Counted from the stretch's first letter, positions 1-11,486 are shown. The stretch: DNA of 64,000 nucleotides from Polytrichum commune (GCA_950295325.1 OX485804.1:56296001-56360000); one strand, 5' to 3'. The notes: generated by a model from the sequence alone, not told the origin. Made by a program: numbers and translations.

Positions 1-413
1 TATCCCAACAAGCCCCCCGATCATGACTTGAAAAGATTTTTGTACCAAACTCTTGAATGACATTGGGATACAACCAGCAGACAATTAAAGAGAGGTATTC
101 ATCCTCCTTGGTACAATGCAGTAGGTCTCGAATCAGTATAGGAACATGATTTGGAAGAAGATGCAGATGACATGCCTACGGAACAGGATCCGAGTAGTGA
201 ATTGCAGTTAGAGGTGGGGTACCACAAGAACAGGATGCAATTGGCTGCAATTGATGCACTCTTGCATAGAGTTGCGGATGATGCGGTATTGAGATGGCTA
301 AATGGTGGGCCTAGACCACGTAATGCCGTTCCATTGTCTCCTGGTAGTCGTCCATACCTCACCCGTGGAACAACGCGAAGCATGAAAGCGGGGGAATCAT
401 CTCGAGCACGATG
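1..413 (+). pseudogene. decayed C-terminal coding remnant, family not recognised
   Basis: Frame 1 reads as protein from the window edge to a stop at about 411-413, with two internal stops near positions 58 and 130. The last 87 codons are open, acidic at first (EEDADD) and then rich in Arg, Pro and Ser. This resembles the low-complexity tails that follow plant transposase domains, but no conserved domain is visible. Its 5' part lies outside the window. I infer a dead mobile-element exon; a fragment of an unrelated gene is equally possible. Confidence 0.3.
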
Positions 414-1159
414 AAGATCTACTTTAGCTAGAATAGACCTCGATTCAGATTCGGATTAGGCATTTTTGTACCATGTTTAGAAAGTTGTATAGGAACGGAG
501 GAAGACTTTGGACACAATTAACATATTTCATGTTCAAAGAATATGTAATATAAAGAGGATTTACCGACAAGTTGTCATTTCTAAGATCGTGTAAAAGATA
601 GCATATGGATGCCACATGTTTTAATGTTATTCGAAACTTTTAAAAAACTTACTTGAATATTAGTAATTCATATGATAGTCTAACCAAAAGTACTATTGAC
701 TACATAGTCAATATTGAATACCACATAAATATATAATTGTATAAAACGGATAGAAAGGTCCTCAAAAAAAGGATGTCACCAACGAAGCATGTACAATCGA
801 GCAATAAGGGATTGCAATATTTATAAAAGCATTTTCTTTAAGAAGCTCAATAAATAAACATAAAACTCCATTCACAGTAAGAATAATACAAAATAGTAAT
901 TAATAAAGACATAACATGTTGTTGGAAATTAATTGCAATGCCAAGTTAACAAGCATATTGTATTTTAAAATTTTAAAAAAACATGCAATAAATAATTTTA
1001 TTACTATAATAAAATGATACAACTTCGAAGGTAACGTTCGCTTTGTGGTCTAAATGTCTTACCGAAGGCCCTAAGGTTGTAACTTATATCAATTTTGACG
1101 TAAGTAATAAATTATGGGAGTACGTGGGAGCATCAAAATACCGCATTTGTACAAAACCA
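414..1159. other. AT-rich non-coding stretch
   Basis: There is no convincing reading frame, splice-site pair or repeat here. The sequence is AT-rich with many short A and T runs. Short ORFs that begin near 1043 and 1114 on the plus strand lie opposite the minus-strand ORF described next and look like chance frames. Confidence 0.5.
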
Positions 1160-1485
1160 TTACGTTCGAATCCGTACTGTGGGATCATTTGCTTCGACAC
1201 ATCTTGGGTCCTCTTCAGACTCGTCTGTGCTGCAATCATCATCCGTTTGGGGAGTCGCGCTCCGAGGATGCAACTCTCGGTCACGTTGTGAGAAAATTAT
1301 CTTCTTGGTTGGCCGGGAGCCCTTTGCATCCTGTATGCCATTTTCATCTAGATGTGGTCTACCCTCATCTTCATTGTAGTCTTCAGCAGTAAACGGAAGC
1401 GATCTTCCCTGATACCTCTTCCTAGTATGTTTGACACCTCTCGTAGTTCTCTGACGCCCTCCACCCGTACCACGACTTGAGTGCA
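1160..1485 (-). CDS. possible terminal exon of an unrecognised charged protein
   Basis: On the minus strand a plausible acceptor (CCCACAG) at 1486-1487 is followed by about 108 open codons ending at 1160. The product is very charged: an Arg/Gly/Thr-rich start (RGTGGGRQRTTRG), then acidic runs (EDYNEDEGR, DDDCSTDESEED). Such charged exons occur in CACTA and hAT elements, but no domain is visible. It lies at the edge of the TCCGGA-rich segment. Whether it is expressed, or belongs to that element, cannot be told. Confidence 0.28.
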
Positions 1486-1525
1486 CTGTGGGAACACGCG
1501 AACACCAAAATATCCGGATTGGCAT

Positions 1526-3783
1526 GTTTTAAGTGCCTAATCCGGTTTTGTCCGGATGACCCTAGTATCGTCCAGGGATTCTGTGAAGTGTAGGAGGTCT
1601 AGAACCCTCCGTACCTGCTTATTTCCTCTTCCTTAGCCAAATTTCCGGAAACCCTAATTTCCGGATATTTGGTCTTTGGGGACACTCTTAGCCTTTTTCC
1701 GGAGTGTGCCTTTCCGGAAGGTATCTCTAGGTCCTCATTACAATACTTACCCACCCCTTTATGTCTACCCTCTAGAATAGGTGGTTTCTTCCGGTGAAGA
1801 CGTCCTTGATAAGATTGGAATCCGGAAACTCCCTCACAACCAATCCGGATCGATCAGGTCCGTCTTAGCAGGTCACGCAGAGAGATCTGGATTGTTTCTT
1901 GGGACCATAGTGACCAGAGGAGTCCGGATTCCGACCGGAGATCTGACTCGACGGGGTGAGGGGGTGACCCGTACCACTTTCCGGATTGTCCCGTCCACCA
2001 GTGAGGCTACCTCTTTGGAAGATCAGTAAAGTCCGGATCCCTTCCGGACCTTTGCCTAATCTCTCCCACGGCTGTCTCACCGGGATGTTACCCGGACATC
2101 CTGAACAATGAGGATCTCTTCCTACTGCACTCCGGAGGTGGCCTCCAATCCGGAATCCTTACTGATCCTGTCGCAACCCTTGCTAACCCGCTTAGCAATC
2201 TTGCCAATTTTCAATTCTAGCAAAGGTTACGAGCGCTAACCATTCGCATTCCGCCATGCTAATGGTTAGCTCCTCCTACCCCGGACCTTATAGTTCATAG
2301 GAGGGAACCAACCCTCCTACTTTGCTTTAGGGACTCACCCCTTAATCGGTAACCCATTCCTAGATGTGGACTTCCATCCATGGAAGTCCAATCCCATGTT
2401 GATCATCGCGTTGCCGGAGCAACACTACAACAACCCGAACCATACTAGGCAACTATGGCCTCACATTGGGCCAATGCCCATGGAGGCCGTGCCGTTTGGC
2501 CTCGGGTGGGTGAGGCCACACCACCTCACCCATATAAGCCTCTAGGACTCTACACGGGGCCCCTACCCCACCGTCAACCAACCTCTTGTCTCTCTACCAA
2601 GAGTTGGGGCCAAGTGGACACTTTCTCTTAGCCGCTGGGCCTAGAAGCCCCCAGCAACTTCAGACCATCATAACTTCCTTGTATGATGTCTGATCATAAC
2701 AACCAACCACTCCATCTTCATCTACGCTTCACGTAGATGCCGATGGACTCCTCACTTGCCCCATTCAGGCAAGTCTTGAGGAAGTTATGCCTGTTTGAAC
2801 CTTGGCAGTCCCGGGAATCACTCCCAGGCACTGCTGTACCAGGGCGCTGTCCCGGGACAGCGCCCCACTCAAATGGCCATAACTCCTAGCTCACACCTCT
2901 GATTGAGGTGTTCTTGAGCATTCTAGAATCACCACGCCATGAGCTACGCATAGCTCATGGCCTTACCCTTGTGCCTCCTAGTCTCCGTGGGTGGGAGGCG
3001 TTCCCAACGCCTGGGGCCCTCGCCCACACTAGGATCACTTGGGCCCTCTCACCAACGGCGCCACAAGTCCCGGGTGTCACTCCGGGGTCCCCCTTGTGCC
3101 CATGGTGTTTCGGGCACTCCTCATGGAGAGGTGCGCGACAGATCCGGACCTTCCCTTCTCCTTCCGACGGATCTGTCCGGCTACCTCTACCTTGGATTCT
3201 ACTCAATCTGAGCTAACTGGGCGATCCGTACCACCATCCGGATAGGTCCGTCTAAGGGCGGTGGGACCTCTTCAGAAGATCTGATTGGCGTAAGTCCAGA
3301 TCCCTTCCGGATCTCACCCAATCTTCCCAGCGGCTATCCCACCTAGACGTTACCCAACCCACCGGATTAGTGAGGTTTCCCTCCCACTACACTCAAAGAG
3401 GATCTACAAGGCAATAACCGGATTTGATCCGGGTTTCCTCTCTCATGTCCTATCCGGAACTCCTATCCTTCATACTCTCTCTCTCTCTCCTCCGCTAACA
3501 ATCTCCGGATCGTTCACACAAACATCAATCAAGAGAAGTCAAGGAATGAGAAGCAAAGGCATTTATTCGGAGTAGGAGTAATCACAATACAACAATGGAG
3601 AAGGAACCCTTCTCAAGCTCCTTATTCAGCCTTAAGTAGAAGCTCAAAATCCCTAAACTGAGGGCGGCGGCCCAAGTGGCCGCCGCTAAGAAAAACCCTA
3701 ACTACACCCGGTCTTCCGGATTTTCCGGATCAAGATCCGGGTTTCCCGCTGACATGCTTAAGAGAGAATTTTATTATTCATCT
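1526..3783. other. non-coding part of the TCCGGA-rich segment with an internal duplication
   Basis: No credible ORF. Two diverged direct copies of one stretch can be aligned by eye, about 1860-2170 and 3160-3420, sharing blocks such as AGATCCCTTCCGGA and the following CCCACGGCT/CCCAGCGGCT region. A CT-rich tract (TCTCTCTCTCTC) lies near 3474-3489. On the minus strand this is the region downstream of the retroelement-like ORF. Confidence 0.45.
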
Positions 3784-5901
3784 TCAAAAACTCCTAAGGC
3801 CTACCTGCCTACCTCCATTCTGCCTGACTAATCTAGCTACTCCCCTAACTAAGAAGACCAGTGCTTCTTCGAAGCCGATCCCTCCTTTGAGTGACTCCCT
3901 AACCCGTTGACGGCGGATGAGCCCCCTGTCGGCGATGCCTTCTGCAGCCGCGTGAGCATCCTCCTCATGTTCGGAGACGGAGCAACCTCGTCCTCCGAAT
4001 CCGCTGTCCTCTCGGTCCGTGGGGTCGCGGTCCCTGGTGTTCCGGAGACTGTCCCTGGGGTTCCGGAAGCTGTCCCCATCCGGATGCTTCGGACTGGAGA
4101 AGGATCGCTTCCGGTGCCTTGCTCCGGATTCCGTCCGCGGATCCCTGTTGGAGGTCGCCCTTGAGGGTGGCGGAGGAAAGGGACTCACCATTTGGCAGTC
4201 CTGCGGAGACGATGGCGAGGCGTGGGTCATAGGGGCCTTGCCCCTACTCGGAGTTGCCTCCCAATCAGAAGTCTGGTGCCGGATCGACGTCCTAGCCCTA
4301 TCCGGAGTCCGGGACCTATCCGAGTTCCGCGGAGCAGGGAACTGGCCTCTTCCGGATCGGACCGACCCGGTGCTCTTCCGCCTCACCTGGGGAGAACGGA
4401 CCCTTTCCAGAGCCCCTCCGGTACTACCAGACCGGGAGCCGCCCCCATGCTGGCTGGGTCCTGTAGAGGACGGCGGGTTCTGAACCAGGGCCACTTCACC
4501 AACCACCTCGTAGAGGGTTCCGGTTGGTGATCCTGGCGGACCCGGATAAAGCACCCTCCGGGGTGTTCCGCTTGGCAGAACCACCCTCTGGATTTCCGCC
4601 AGGAGATCCTTCATCGTCCGTGAATATTTCATGAGGATGGGGAGGGTCTGCCTGGCGGAAGCGGGTTCTCCGGACTCCATCATCCGGTCGTAGAGATGCG
4701 CCTTGTTGACGATCTCCGCCGGATGACCCACCAGCTCCCGGATCCGGCTAAAGAACACTGCCTGCTCCACGTGGTACTTCCGGATCTCCTCGCTCTTCTG
4801 ACTCAGCTCCTGAGTCATGGCCGCTACCTATGCGGTGAGGTGGGCGTTCTCCGTCTTGGCCTGCTCAAGCTCCTTCCTGTCCGCCTTCTTTGCCAACTCC
4901 CGGAGAATGTTTCCGGGTCCGCAGTCGTCCAGAGCATGGTTCGCCCCTCTGACGATGTGCTCCAGCCGGTAATACTGGGTCTTCAGGTCCTCCATCCCCT
5001 CCTGGAACCGTTTGAACGGATTATCCGGAAAGTCCCAAGCGGATAGGTCCACATTTCGCCATGGGGTCTCCCGGCTGGGTCCGGCCTCCGGATGTTGGTG
5101 AGGAGGAGGAGGAGAGAATGGCCTCGAGACGGCTGGCGGCGGGCTTCCGGGTGACGAGGGAGGTGCTTCCGGAATGACGGGGTCGCTGGAAGTTTCCGTC
5201 TCAAAGTCCCCAACTTCCGGATGGAGCTTGTAGGTGACCTCGTCCGCCGCTATCGTCAGCAGGTCCTCCTCCTCGGCCGTGAAACAGTCAAAGTGCTGAT
5301 AGAGGTGTAGAATGAAGGGGGAGAGGAAGGAGGGTTTCCGGCCTATATGGGGGAGGGCCCGTCCTACTATCTCCTGAATAATCAGCCCCCAGTTCACTGG
5401 CCGGACTCCGGACATGGCACCAAACAAGGTATTAGCCATGGTGAGGCTAATCCGCTTTGGCTTGTCCGGATTAAGGATGGGTAGGAGAAACTCTAGCACT
5501 CTCCGCTCCCTCAGATTCCGGCAATTCCCTGGGTGGAATCCGTCCTTTGGGTCCGCGTCCCCTCTAAACTTCCCGGTGAATAGGCCATCGCGGCGGCCGG
5601 CCCATCCCTCTGCGATTCCCCTCGGGAACCCATAAACTCTATTCCACACATCTGGAGTCCAATTATCCGGATCCCTCCTCTTGGTCCCTAACCACTGATT
5701 ACCTCTCTCAAATTTAAATTCCCGGAGGGTGTTTTCCGCGCGGAGGTTCCAGGGTTTGGCAAGCAATCCCGCACAGCCCATAACCCGGAGATCCTCCGCC
5801 AGCTCCTGCAATTCCATGTCCTCCCTTGGAATTGCAGGTATGAGAGCTTTGAGCGGGATCGGGATGAGCTCCCTCTGATCTTCTTCCCGTATTTCCGGCA
5901 T
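3784..5901 (-). pseudogene. retroelement-like ORF with one in-frame amber codon
   Basis: ATG at 5901 opens a frame that reads through to 3784 except for one TAG at 4828-4830, giving about 357 + 347 codons. The first half is a globular domain (PDNWTPDVWNRVYGF, MANTLFGAMSGVRPVNWG) followed by a Pro/Ser linker. A charged heptad-rich stretch spans the stop (ELAKKADRKELEQAK before, MTQELSQKSEEIRKYH after), so both halves belong to one coiled coil. The last part is Arg/Ser/Asp-rich and disordered. The layout recalls the plant gypsy-type transposon domain proteins that end in coiled coils, but I cannot name the family with certainty. The base context after TAG is GTA, unlike known leaky stops, so inactivation is more likely than programmed readthrough. 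Confidence 0.55.
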
Positions 5902-6469
5902 CTTCCTCTCTTTCCTCAACCTCCGTCTCAAGTACGGGAACTCTCTCCCCTCTAACCTTCCGGCTTGCAAACTCTCTCTCTCTTCCGGATTTCTTCACTT
6001 CCGTCTACTGCTACAGGGTCCCGGCAAGCCAACTGCCGGTGACTGAAAAGTGCTGAGTCCCAGCAATCCAACTGTTGGCGGCTCGAAATGACAACAACCT
6101 CACCACTCGTTCTCTCAGCAATTTCGTCGTTTGTGAATCAGAAAAAGTGGGAAGGAGAAGGAAGGGACTCCTAAATAACCCTCCCCTGTTACCGTTTGGG
6201 TTAACGGAAAGCGGTTATAACGGTTTTCCGACGGTCTTCCCCCAACCGTCATAAACCCGTTATAACCGCCACTTCCGGGCCGTTGGGTAATCTTGGCGCG
6301 TCCGTTACTTGGTCCGGACCAATGGTTCGGACCATGATTACATGGTCCGCCCATTCTATTTGACGGACCGGTCATAGTGCTTATTTTAAGTCGTTTTATC
6401 GCACAAGGCGGGGTTAGAATACTCTATTTCCTAGTACAATTAATTTTAACCTAAAAGACCCTATTACCT
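5902..6469. other. non-coding spacer with several palindromes
   Basis: This holds the upstream side of the retroelement-like ORF and the downstream side of the hAT gene. It contains inverted repeats at 6213-6225 with 6257-6269, a 10-bp perfect palindrome GGTCCGGACC at 6311-6320, and GGACCATG with CATGGTCC at 6329-6348. No coding potential is seen. Confidence 0.5.
6213..6269. repeat. inverted repeat, 13-bp arms
   Basis: GCGGTTATAACGG at 6213-6225 is the exact reverse complement of CCGTTATAACCGC at 6257-6269, with a 31-nt spacer. It may be a terminus of a small foldback element or of the neighbouring retroelement. Confidence 0.6.
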
Positions 6470-7924
6470 TCAGATAAGCAAGGAAAAATACGGAAATGGA
6501 ATCCGTATTTCCGTATTTTCGTCTTTCCGTCGAATTTGGACTCCCACATGCACTTCATCTCTACTTCCATCTATAAAAACATCCCCCGTTGTACTTCCGC
6601 CTCCAACTCCAAGGCCACCTGTTCCATTGGATTGACTGTGTGGAAGTGAAACTGATGCGGACGGAATTGCAATTGGTATGTTCTCAACAACATGTCGACG
6701 AACAGATTGACGACGTGGCGCCTCAGTAGTAACATTTCTTGAAACATTGTGTATAGCAACCAAAGTAGCACCCACCGTAGTTGCATGTGAAACACCCAAT
6801 CTAGAAGTATTGGCAATACTTCGAGTGAGAGGACGACGTTGACCTTGTGCATGCACTTGCACCGTAGAGGTGGATGCAGTTCTTTGAAGAGCACGGAATC
6901 GAGTTGTAGGTATTTCAGGAACATTGGGCGTTTGATCTTCTATACGATGGTTGGATATGAGGGAGGCGTATATGGATTCAGAATGTACTCGGGCTGGAAG
7001 TGGATCCTGTTGAACGTGCGTTGGCTCATTTGCGGGTAGTACATTGTCACCTTCACCAAAAGAAAGAGAATCGCTCCGAGGTTGCAAGGAATCTACAATT
7101 CCTACATTCTCACTTGCCCCCATAGCAACATTATGGTCAGGGCGAAACCCTTGTCCAGTGTGGAGAGTTTCAAAAGGCGGTCCTCCAATAGACCCCTCAT
7201 GATCGTCATGCATTCCGTCGTTATGTTGGGGGACATCCAGTTCATCAAAATCAAACACCCCAAGGTTTCCATCACCACCATTGCTATCCTCATCTTCTGA
7301 ATCATGATTCTCGGAATCGAGGTGTGAGGCCAAATCCACCACCCTTAAGCGTCCTAGTCCGGGTGATGACTTTGAGAATCACATTTAGATATTACAACAT
7401 TGAGCCCTGTGCAAAGTAATTTTCATGTTCAAATGAACATGTATTGTCTCACTCATTGTGCTTTATTAATGTTGGCCTTTTGGCTTGTACTAGAGTTGGC
7501 TTTCTCAAGAGTCCAACCCGCGGCCTTGGCCACACATGCCCTTAAGGACATTCCTCTCGCTCCTTTAGTCTTGATTTTCCTTGTATCAACATTGCGAGAA
7601 TCCTTCACACTTTCCATCAACTCATGTACTCAGTTTATTTCCTAGTGTGGGTACAAGCGTTGACAAACGCTATTTTCTATTATCACAAACCTACACACTT
7701 TATTAAAAGCTCAACAATTCTCCCATCCAAGTTCACCACTTTCACCCACTATCTAATGCCTCTTGTTCCCCTAGTTTGCTAATAAACTAGTGTCATAGAT
7801 TAATATTAAGTAATGGCCTAATTAACTAGCCATCACCTAACCTAGTATAGTACTATGGACTCCCCTCCTTATACCAATTAGTCTACCCCTTTGTAGGCCT
7901 CTAACTACGTCCTTTGAGGCTTGA

Positions 7925-8224
7925 TGTAATAAGGTCCAGCAGCCCTTGCGCTACAGTATACCCGGTTCCAGCAGCTCTTGCTACTACAGTCTGCCCGGTC
8001 CAGCAGCCCTCGTTGCTACAGTATACCCAATTCCAGCAGCTCTCTGCTGCTATAGTCTGCCCGGTCCAGCAGCCCTTGCTGCTACAGTATACCCGGTCCA
8101 GCAGCTCTTTGCTGCTACCGTATACCCAATTCCAGCAGCTCTCTGCTGCTACAGTCTGCCCGGTCCAACAGCCCTTGCTGCTACAATATACCCGGTTCCA
8201 GCAGTTCTCTGCTGCTACAGTCTA
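7925..8224. repeat. minisatellite of about 31 bp with a small hairpin, inside the solo LTR
   Basis: About ten imperfect units of the type CCCGGTCCAGCAGCCCTTG plus CTGCTACAGTATA. Each carries AGCAGC-CCTT-GCTGCT, able to form a hairpin with 6-bp arms. Units with CCCGGTCCAGCAGCCC and CCCAATTCCAGCAGCTC alternate. Short plus-strand ORFs over this stretch come from the repetition. Confidence 0.75.
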
Positions 8225-8239
8225 ACCCCTTAACCTCCC

Positions 8240-8330
8240 TCTAATCACTATATCTCTAAACTCCCTCTAATCACTATATTCTTTTAAACTCCCTCTAATC
8301 ACTATATTCTATACCACACTACACCATTCC
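8240..8330. repeat. short direct repeat CTCCCTCTAATCACTATAT, three copies
   Basis: Three tandem copies of about 28-30 bp, each starting with CTCCCTCTAATCACTATAT, lie next to the minisatellite within the solo LTR. Confidence 0.6.
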
Positions 8331-11207
8331 CACACACACACCACCAAGAGAGAAAGAGCTTAACTAATTAACTTCACTAAAAACTAATGTCCCACACACG
8401 TGGCTCAAGCTCTTAAGAGCTTGCTCCCTTGAGAGCGCTTGATGGAGAGAGTCGCAAATGAGAGAAAGAACACCTTAAGTAGCAAAGAGGGAGAGAGGGA
8501 GAGAGAGGTGAGGATAGGGTGGGAGGATTAGCACCTCCAATCACAATCCCTTAACCTTCACCTTCAAAGTAGGGACTAATCCCCCTCCACCAAGCTTCCT
8601 TCTTCCTAAACTACCAAGGTGGATCCAAAAGTGGGCATTTAACCCGCGGAGCTCACCTTGCCTCACCTTACCCTTTACTCACATAATCAAGGCATCCTCT
8701 TATTGAAATCAAACCTTGAAATAACTACACAACACATTCTAATGCCTAAACTTAAATCCAAACCACACTTCACTCTTTTTATGTTTTGTGAATAATCATA
8801 ACACATCAAAGTCAAACTAAAATTGGTTTTGAAGAGTTAATCACCACATGTGGGCACCATTTTGGGCTCACACGAGGTCATCAAAATCAAAATCGATGTC
8901 ATCATCATTTCCAGCCCTATCATTTGGATCCACGTCATCTTCGTTGTCATCTTCTTCGTCAAGGTCATCGTCAGAATGGACCTCATTCAATTCGTACCAT
9001 TGCGCAGGTCTTGGGCCCCTCCGATGTCGAATGAGCCTGCTATTGGTATATATGTAGACGAGGTCCTCAGCACGACTATGCTTCAAGCGATTGCGACTCT
9101 TGTTGTGAACATATGAGTACATGCTCCAATTGCGTTCACATGCGGATGCGGAACATACTTGTGCAAGGATACGTCTTGCTATTGTTTGGAGGGCTTTAGC
9201 TCCACCTCCCATTGCATCCCACCATTCATGGAGAGGTGCGGCATGCACGCTCGGGTCAGTAGAATCAGCAAAAGGCCCTCAATTTTCAAGGAAATCTTGG
9301 TACTGGTGGAGGATTTGGACATAAGTGTCCTCATCTTGAGCAAGCCTGCGAAGAACTCGATTTAGGATTGTCCTCGAATTGTCATCCTCATGGAGTGGGG
9401 CCCAACCACGTAGAAGCGGATTTAACATCGCTCCAACCCAATGTAGATCATTCAACATCAACCTCCATCTATTTTGAAACGTTAGCATAGCATTTGCAGC
9501 AAGCTCAGGGCTTAAGCGAAATGGAGGTTTACTGAATCCACGAATATGGGTTTGTAAATCATGCATGACCCTCCAAGCCATTCCCATTGCAGGCGCCTTG
9601 CCATCAAATACACGAAGAGCTTTAACAACCGGGATCACCATATACAAAAAAATTTCGCACGTGTTCCAGAATCCATCAGAATGTATAAAGCTTCGCACAG
9701 TAGAGCCCTTCATGTAAGAGGTGCGAGATCTCCTCCTCATATCACGCATTAGAGTAGGCCAATCCTCATCAACCACCATTCTTTCCAAAGCATTGCGTAC
9801 TTGGAGAAGACGTTCTATCATGATGAAGTTCGTTGCAAAACGGGTCTCTACAGGTAGGCGGAGTGAGAGATTTGGTGACAACCTCCGGAATATAGCTTGA
9901 GAAGCATGATGGTTTTTAACAAATACACAAATATGGCGCGCTTTTTTTACCAACTTTTTCACCCATTCCTCCTTCCCCCAATCTTCTAAGAGGAGATCTA
10001 GGCAATGTGCAGCACATCCTTGAAAATATAAATCGGGATTTGCTCGAATCAAGTCGCGAGCAGCGGAGGCCATAACTGGGGCATTGTCGGTGCAAACTTG
10101 GACCACATTATGTCGACCAACCTTTTCCACAAATGGTTGAATTTGAGCAGCAACGTAGACATGATCCTTGTGATTTCCGGTGGTGTCAATGGTACCCAAG
10201 AAAACGTCTCCCTTTGTGCCACATTGAAGAACATTTAGGAGAGGTCGGTTTTGCACGTTGTCCCATCCATCGCAACATATTGTAACGCCATATTTGTCAA
10301 CGGAATTCCCCAGCTTCTCCTTCACTTGCCTATCTAGGTCAACATTTTTATCAGTTAACAACTTCGTACGGATGGCATTGTACGATGGTGGTGTGTAGGC
10401 TGGCATTCGATGACGGGCAGTTTCACGCACAGCATGAACAAATGCAGGATGTCTCACAATGTTGAAAGGAATGTTAGCTTCATAAAAAACCGTTGCCCAT
10501 GCTTTATCAAGGAGTTGTTTTGTTGACACATTGAACCCCTCTGTTATGTTAAGTTGACGTAGTTCACGAGGAGGTGTGCCATATATCACAACATCAGAAT
10601 GTTGAGTGGATTGGGACATAAGCAAAGGCTCTGTTTCACTAATTACGGAGTCCGCTATAATAGGCTCCAGAGGTACAATATCTGGCACCGGAGAGTCCTC
10701 ATTTACAATGCCTACATGTAAGGGCACAATGCCTCCGCAATGTTCAAACAAGACCCTAATATGCGGGGGAACCATCCTACATGTGGAAACATCACAAGCA
10801 CCCCCTACAAGAGGTCTATAACCAAGGTGGGCCAACATTCTATTTCCTTGGTAAGATATGACGAACGGGCAAAACCTACATTTAACCTGCCTTTGTGATT
10901 TACCGGGAACCATCCCCTTATCCTCGTACCAATGATCCCATGCATCATTTCGGCGTGGCATGACTTCAACAAAACCTGCAAATACAAACAAGTTAGAGCA
11001 AGTAACTTTGATCACATACTAGGTCCTGTTCAAGAGTGCCACAAGGGCAACCCTAATTCACAGTCACTAGATTGGACAAAGTATCCTCTGCATTCGGGTC
11101 TCACGCATTCAATCCTCACTCCTCAAAGGAGAATCAAAAGACTTAAGACACACTATGTCAGTGGAGGCAAAAATGGCACCTTGAACCCTCAATTTATAGT
11201 ATTCGAA

Positions 11208-11486
11208 TCGGACGGGGGAGCGGACGGAAGGGGGGGGGGAGCGGACGGGGGAGCGGGGAGCGGACGGGGGAGCGGACGGACGGGGGGGGGAACGGACGGG
11301 AGAGGGTGGGGAGCGGACGGGGAAGTGGACGGAGGGGGGGGGGAGTGGACGGGGAAGTGGACGGAGGGGGGGGGGGAGCGGACGGGTTGGGGACGGGGCG
11401 GGGAACGGGAGCGGACGGGGGTGGGGAATGGGAGCGGACGGGGGGGAACGTGGGCGAACGGGGGTTGGGAACGGGGGCGGACGGGC
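11208..11486 (+). repeat. G-rich minisatellite, GGAGCGGACGG-type units
   Basis: Irregular tandem units around GAGCGGACGGGG with many runs of 4-10 G on the plus strand. The tract has strong G-quadruplex potential. It lies 250-520 bp upstream of the hAT start codon. The opposite strand encodes a Pro/Ser-rich open frame that is a consequence of composition. Confidence 0.8.

Larger units (their letters stand above)
1540..6320. other. TCCGGA-rich segment (probable retroelement body)
   Basis: The palindrome TCCGGA, mostly as TTCCGGAT or ATCCGGA, occurs roughly 35-40 times by eye across about 4.8 kb, where about one copy would be expected by chance. Copies lie in both the non-coding part (1540-3780) and the ORF (3784-5901), so codon choice does not explain them. 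The density falls off sharply near 1510 and 6320, which suggests a single element. I could not find paired LTRs or terminal inverted repeats for it. Confidence 0.55.
7323..8872 (-). mobile_element. solo LTR of a Ty3-type element, inserted in the hAT gene
   Basis: Read on the minus strand the segment begins TGTGAGCCCAAAATGG and ends TTTGGCCTCACA. It is flanked by the direct repeat CGAGG at 7318-7322 and 8873-8877, a 5-bp target duplication. Both ends closely match the LTR of the complete element at 36231-45072, including the block GACGCTTAAGGGTGG near its 3' end, while the middle differs. There is no second LTR and no internal region, so it is the product of LTR-LTR recombination. Its length is 1550 bp against 1415 bp in the complete element, so the two belong to related families. 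Confidence 0.85.
6470..10961 (-). pseudogene. hAT-family transposase, split by a solo LTR and a nonsense codon
   Basis: ATG at 10961 follows an acceptor (TTTGCAG) and starts a hAT transposase. Order of parts: a BED-like zinc finger (CRFC ... H), a DUF659-like region, the RNase H-like core (ICCDGWD, CTDNAP, GCAAHCLDLLLEDWG), and the hAT dimerisation region (SACERNWSMYSYVHNKSRNRL, about 9040-9170). One TGA at 9279-9281 ends the frame after 560 codons, and the same frame continues beyond it. At 8873 a solo LTR interrupts an acidic tail. Leaving out the LTR and one copy of its 5-bp target duplication, the tail continues in frame from 7322 to the stop at 6470. A hAT transposase excises and reinserts elements that make 8-bp duplications. 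The terminal repeats of this element were not found. Confidence 0.85.

Noticed and set aside
3849-4530. Several overlapping ORFs on both strands opposite the retroelement-like ORF
   Set aside because: They are shadows of the GC-rich coding strand. The minus-strand frame is the one with coiled-coil and domain-like features.
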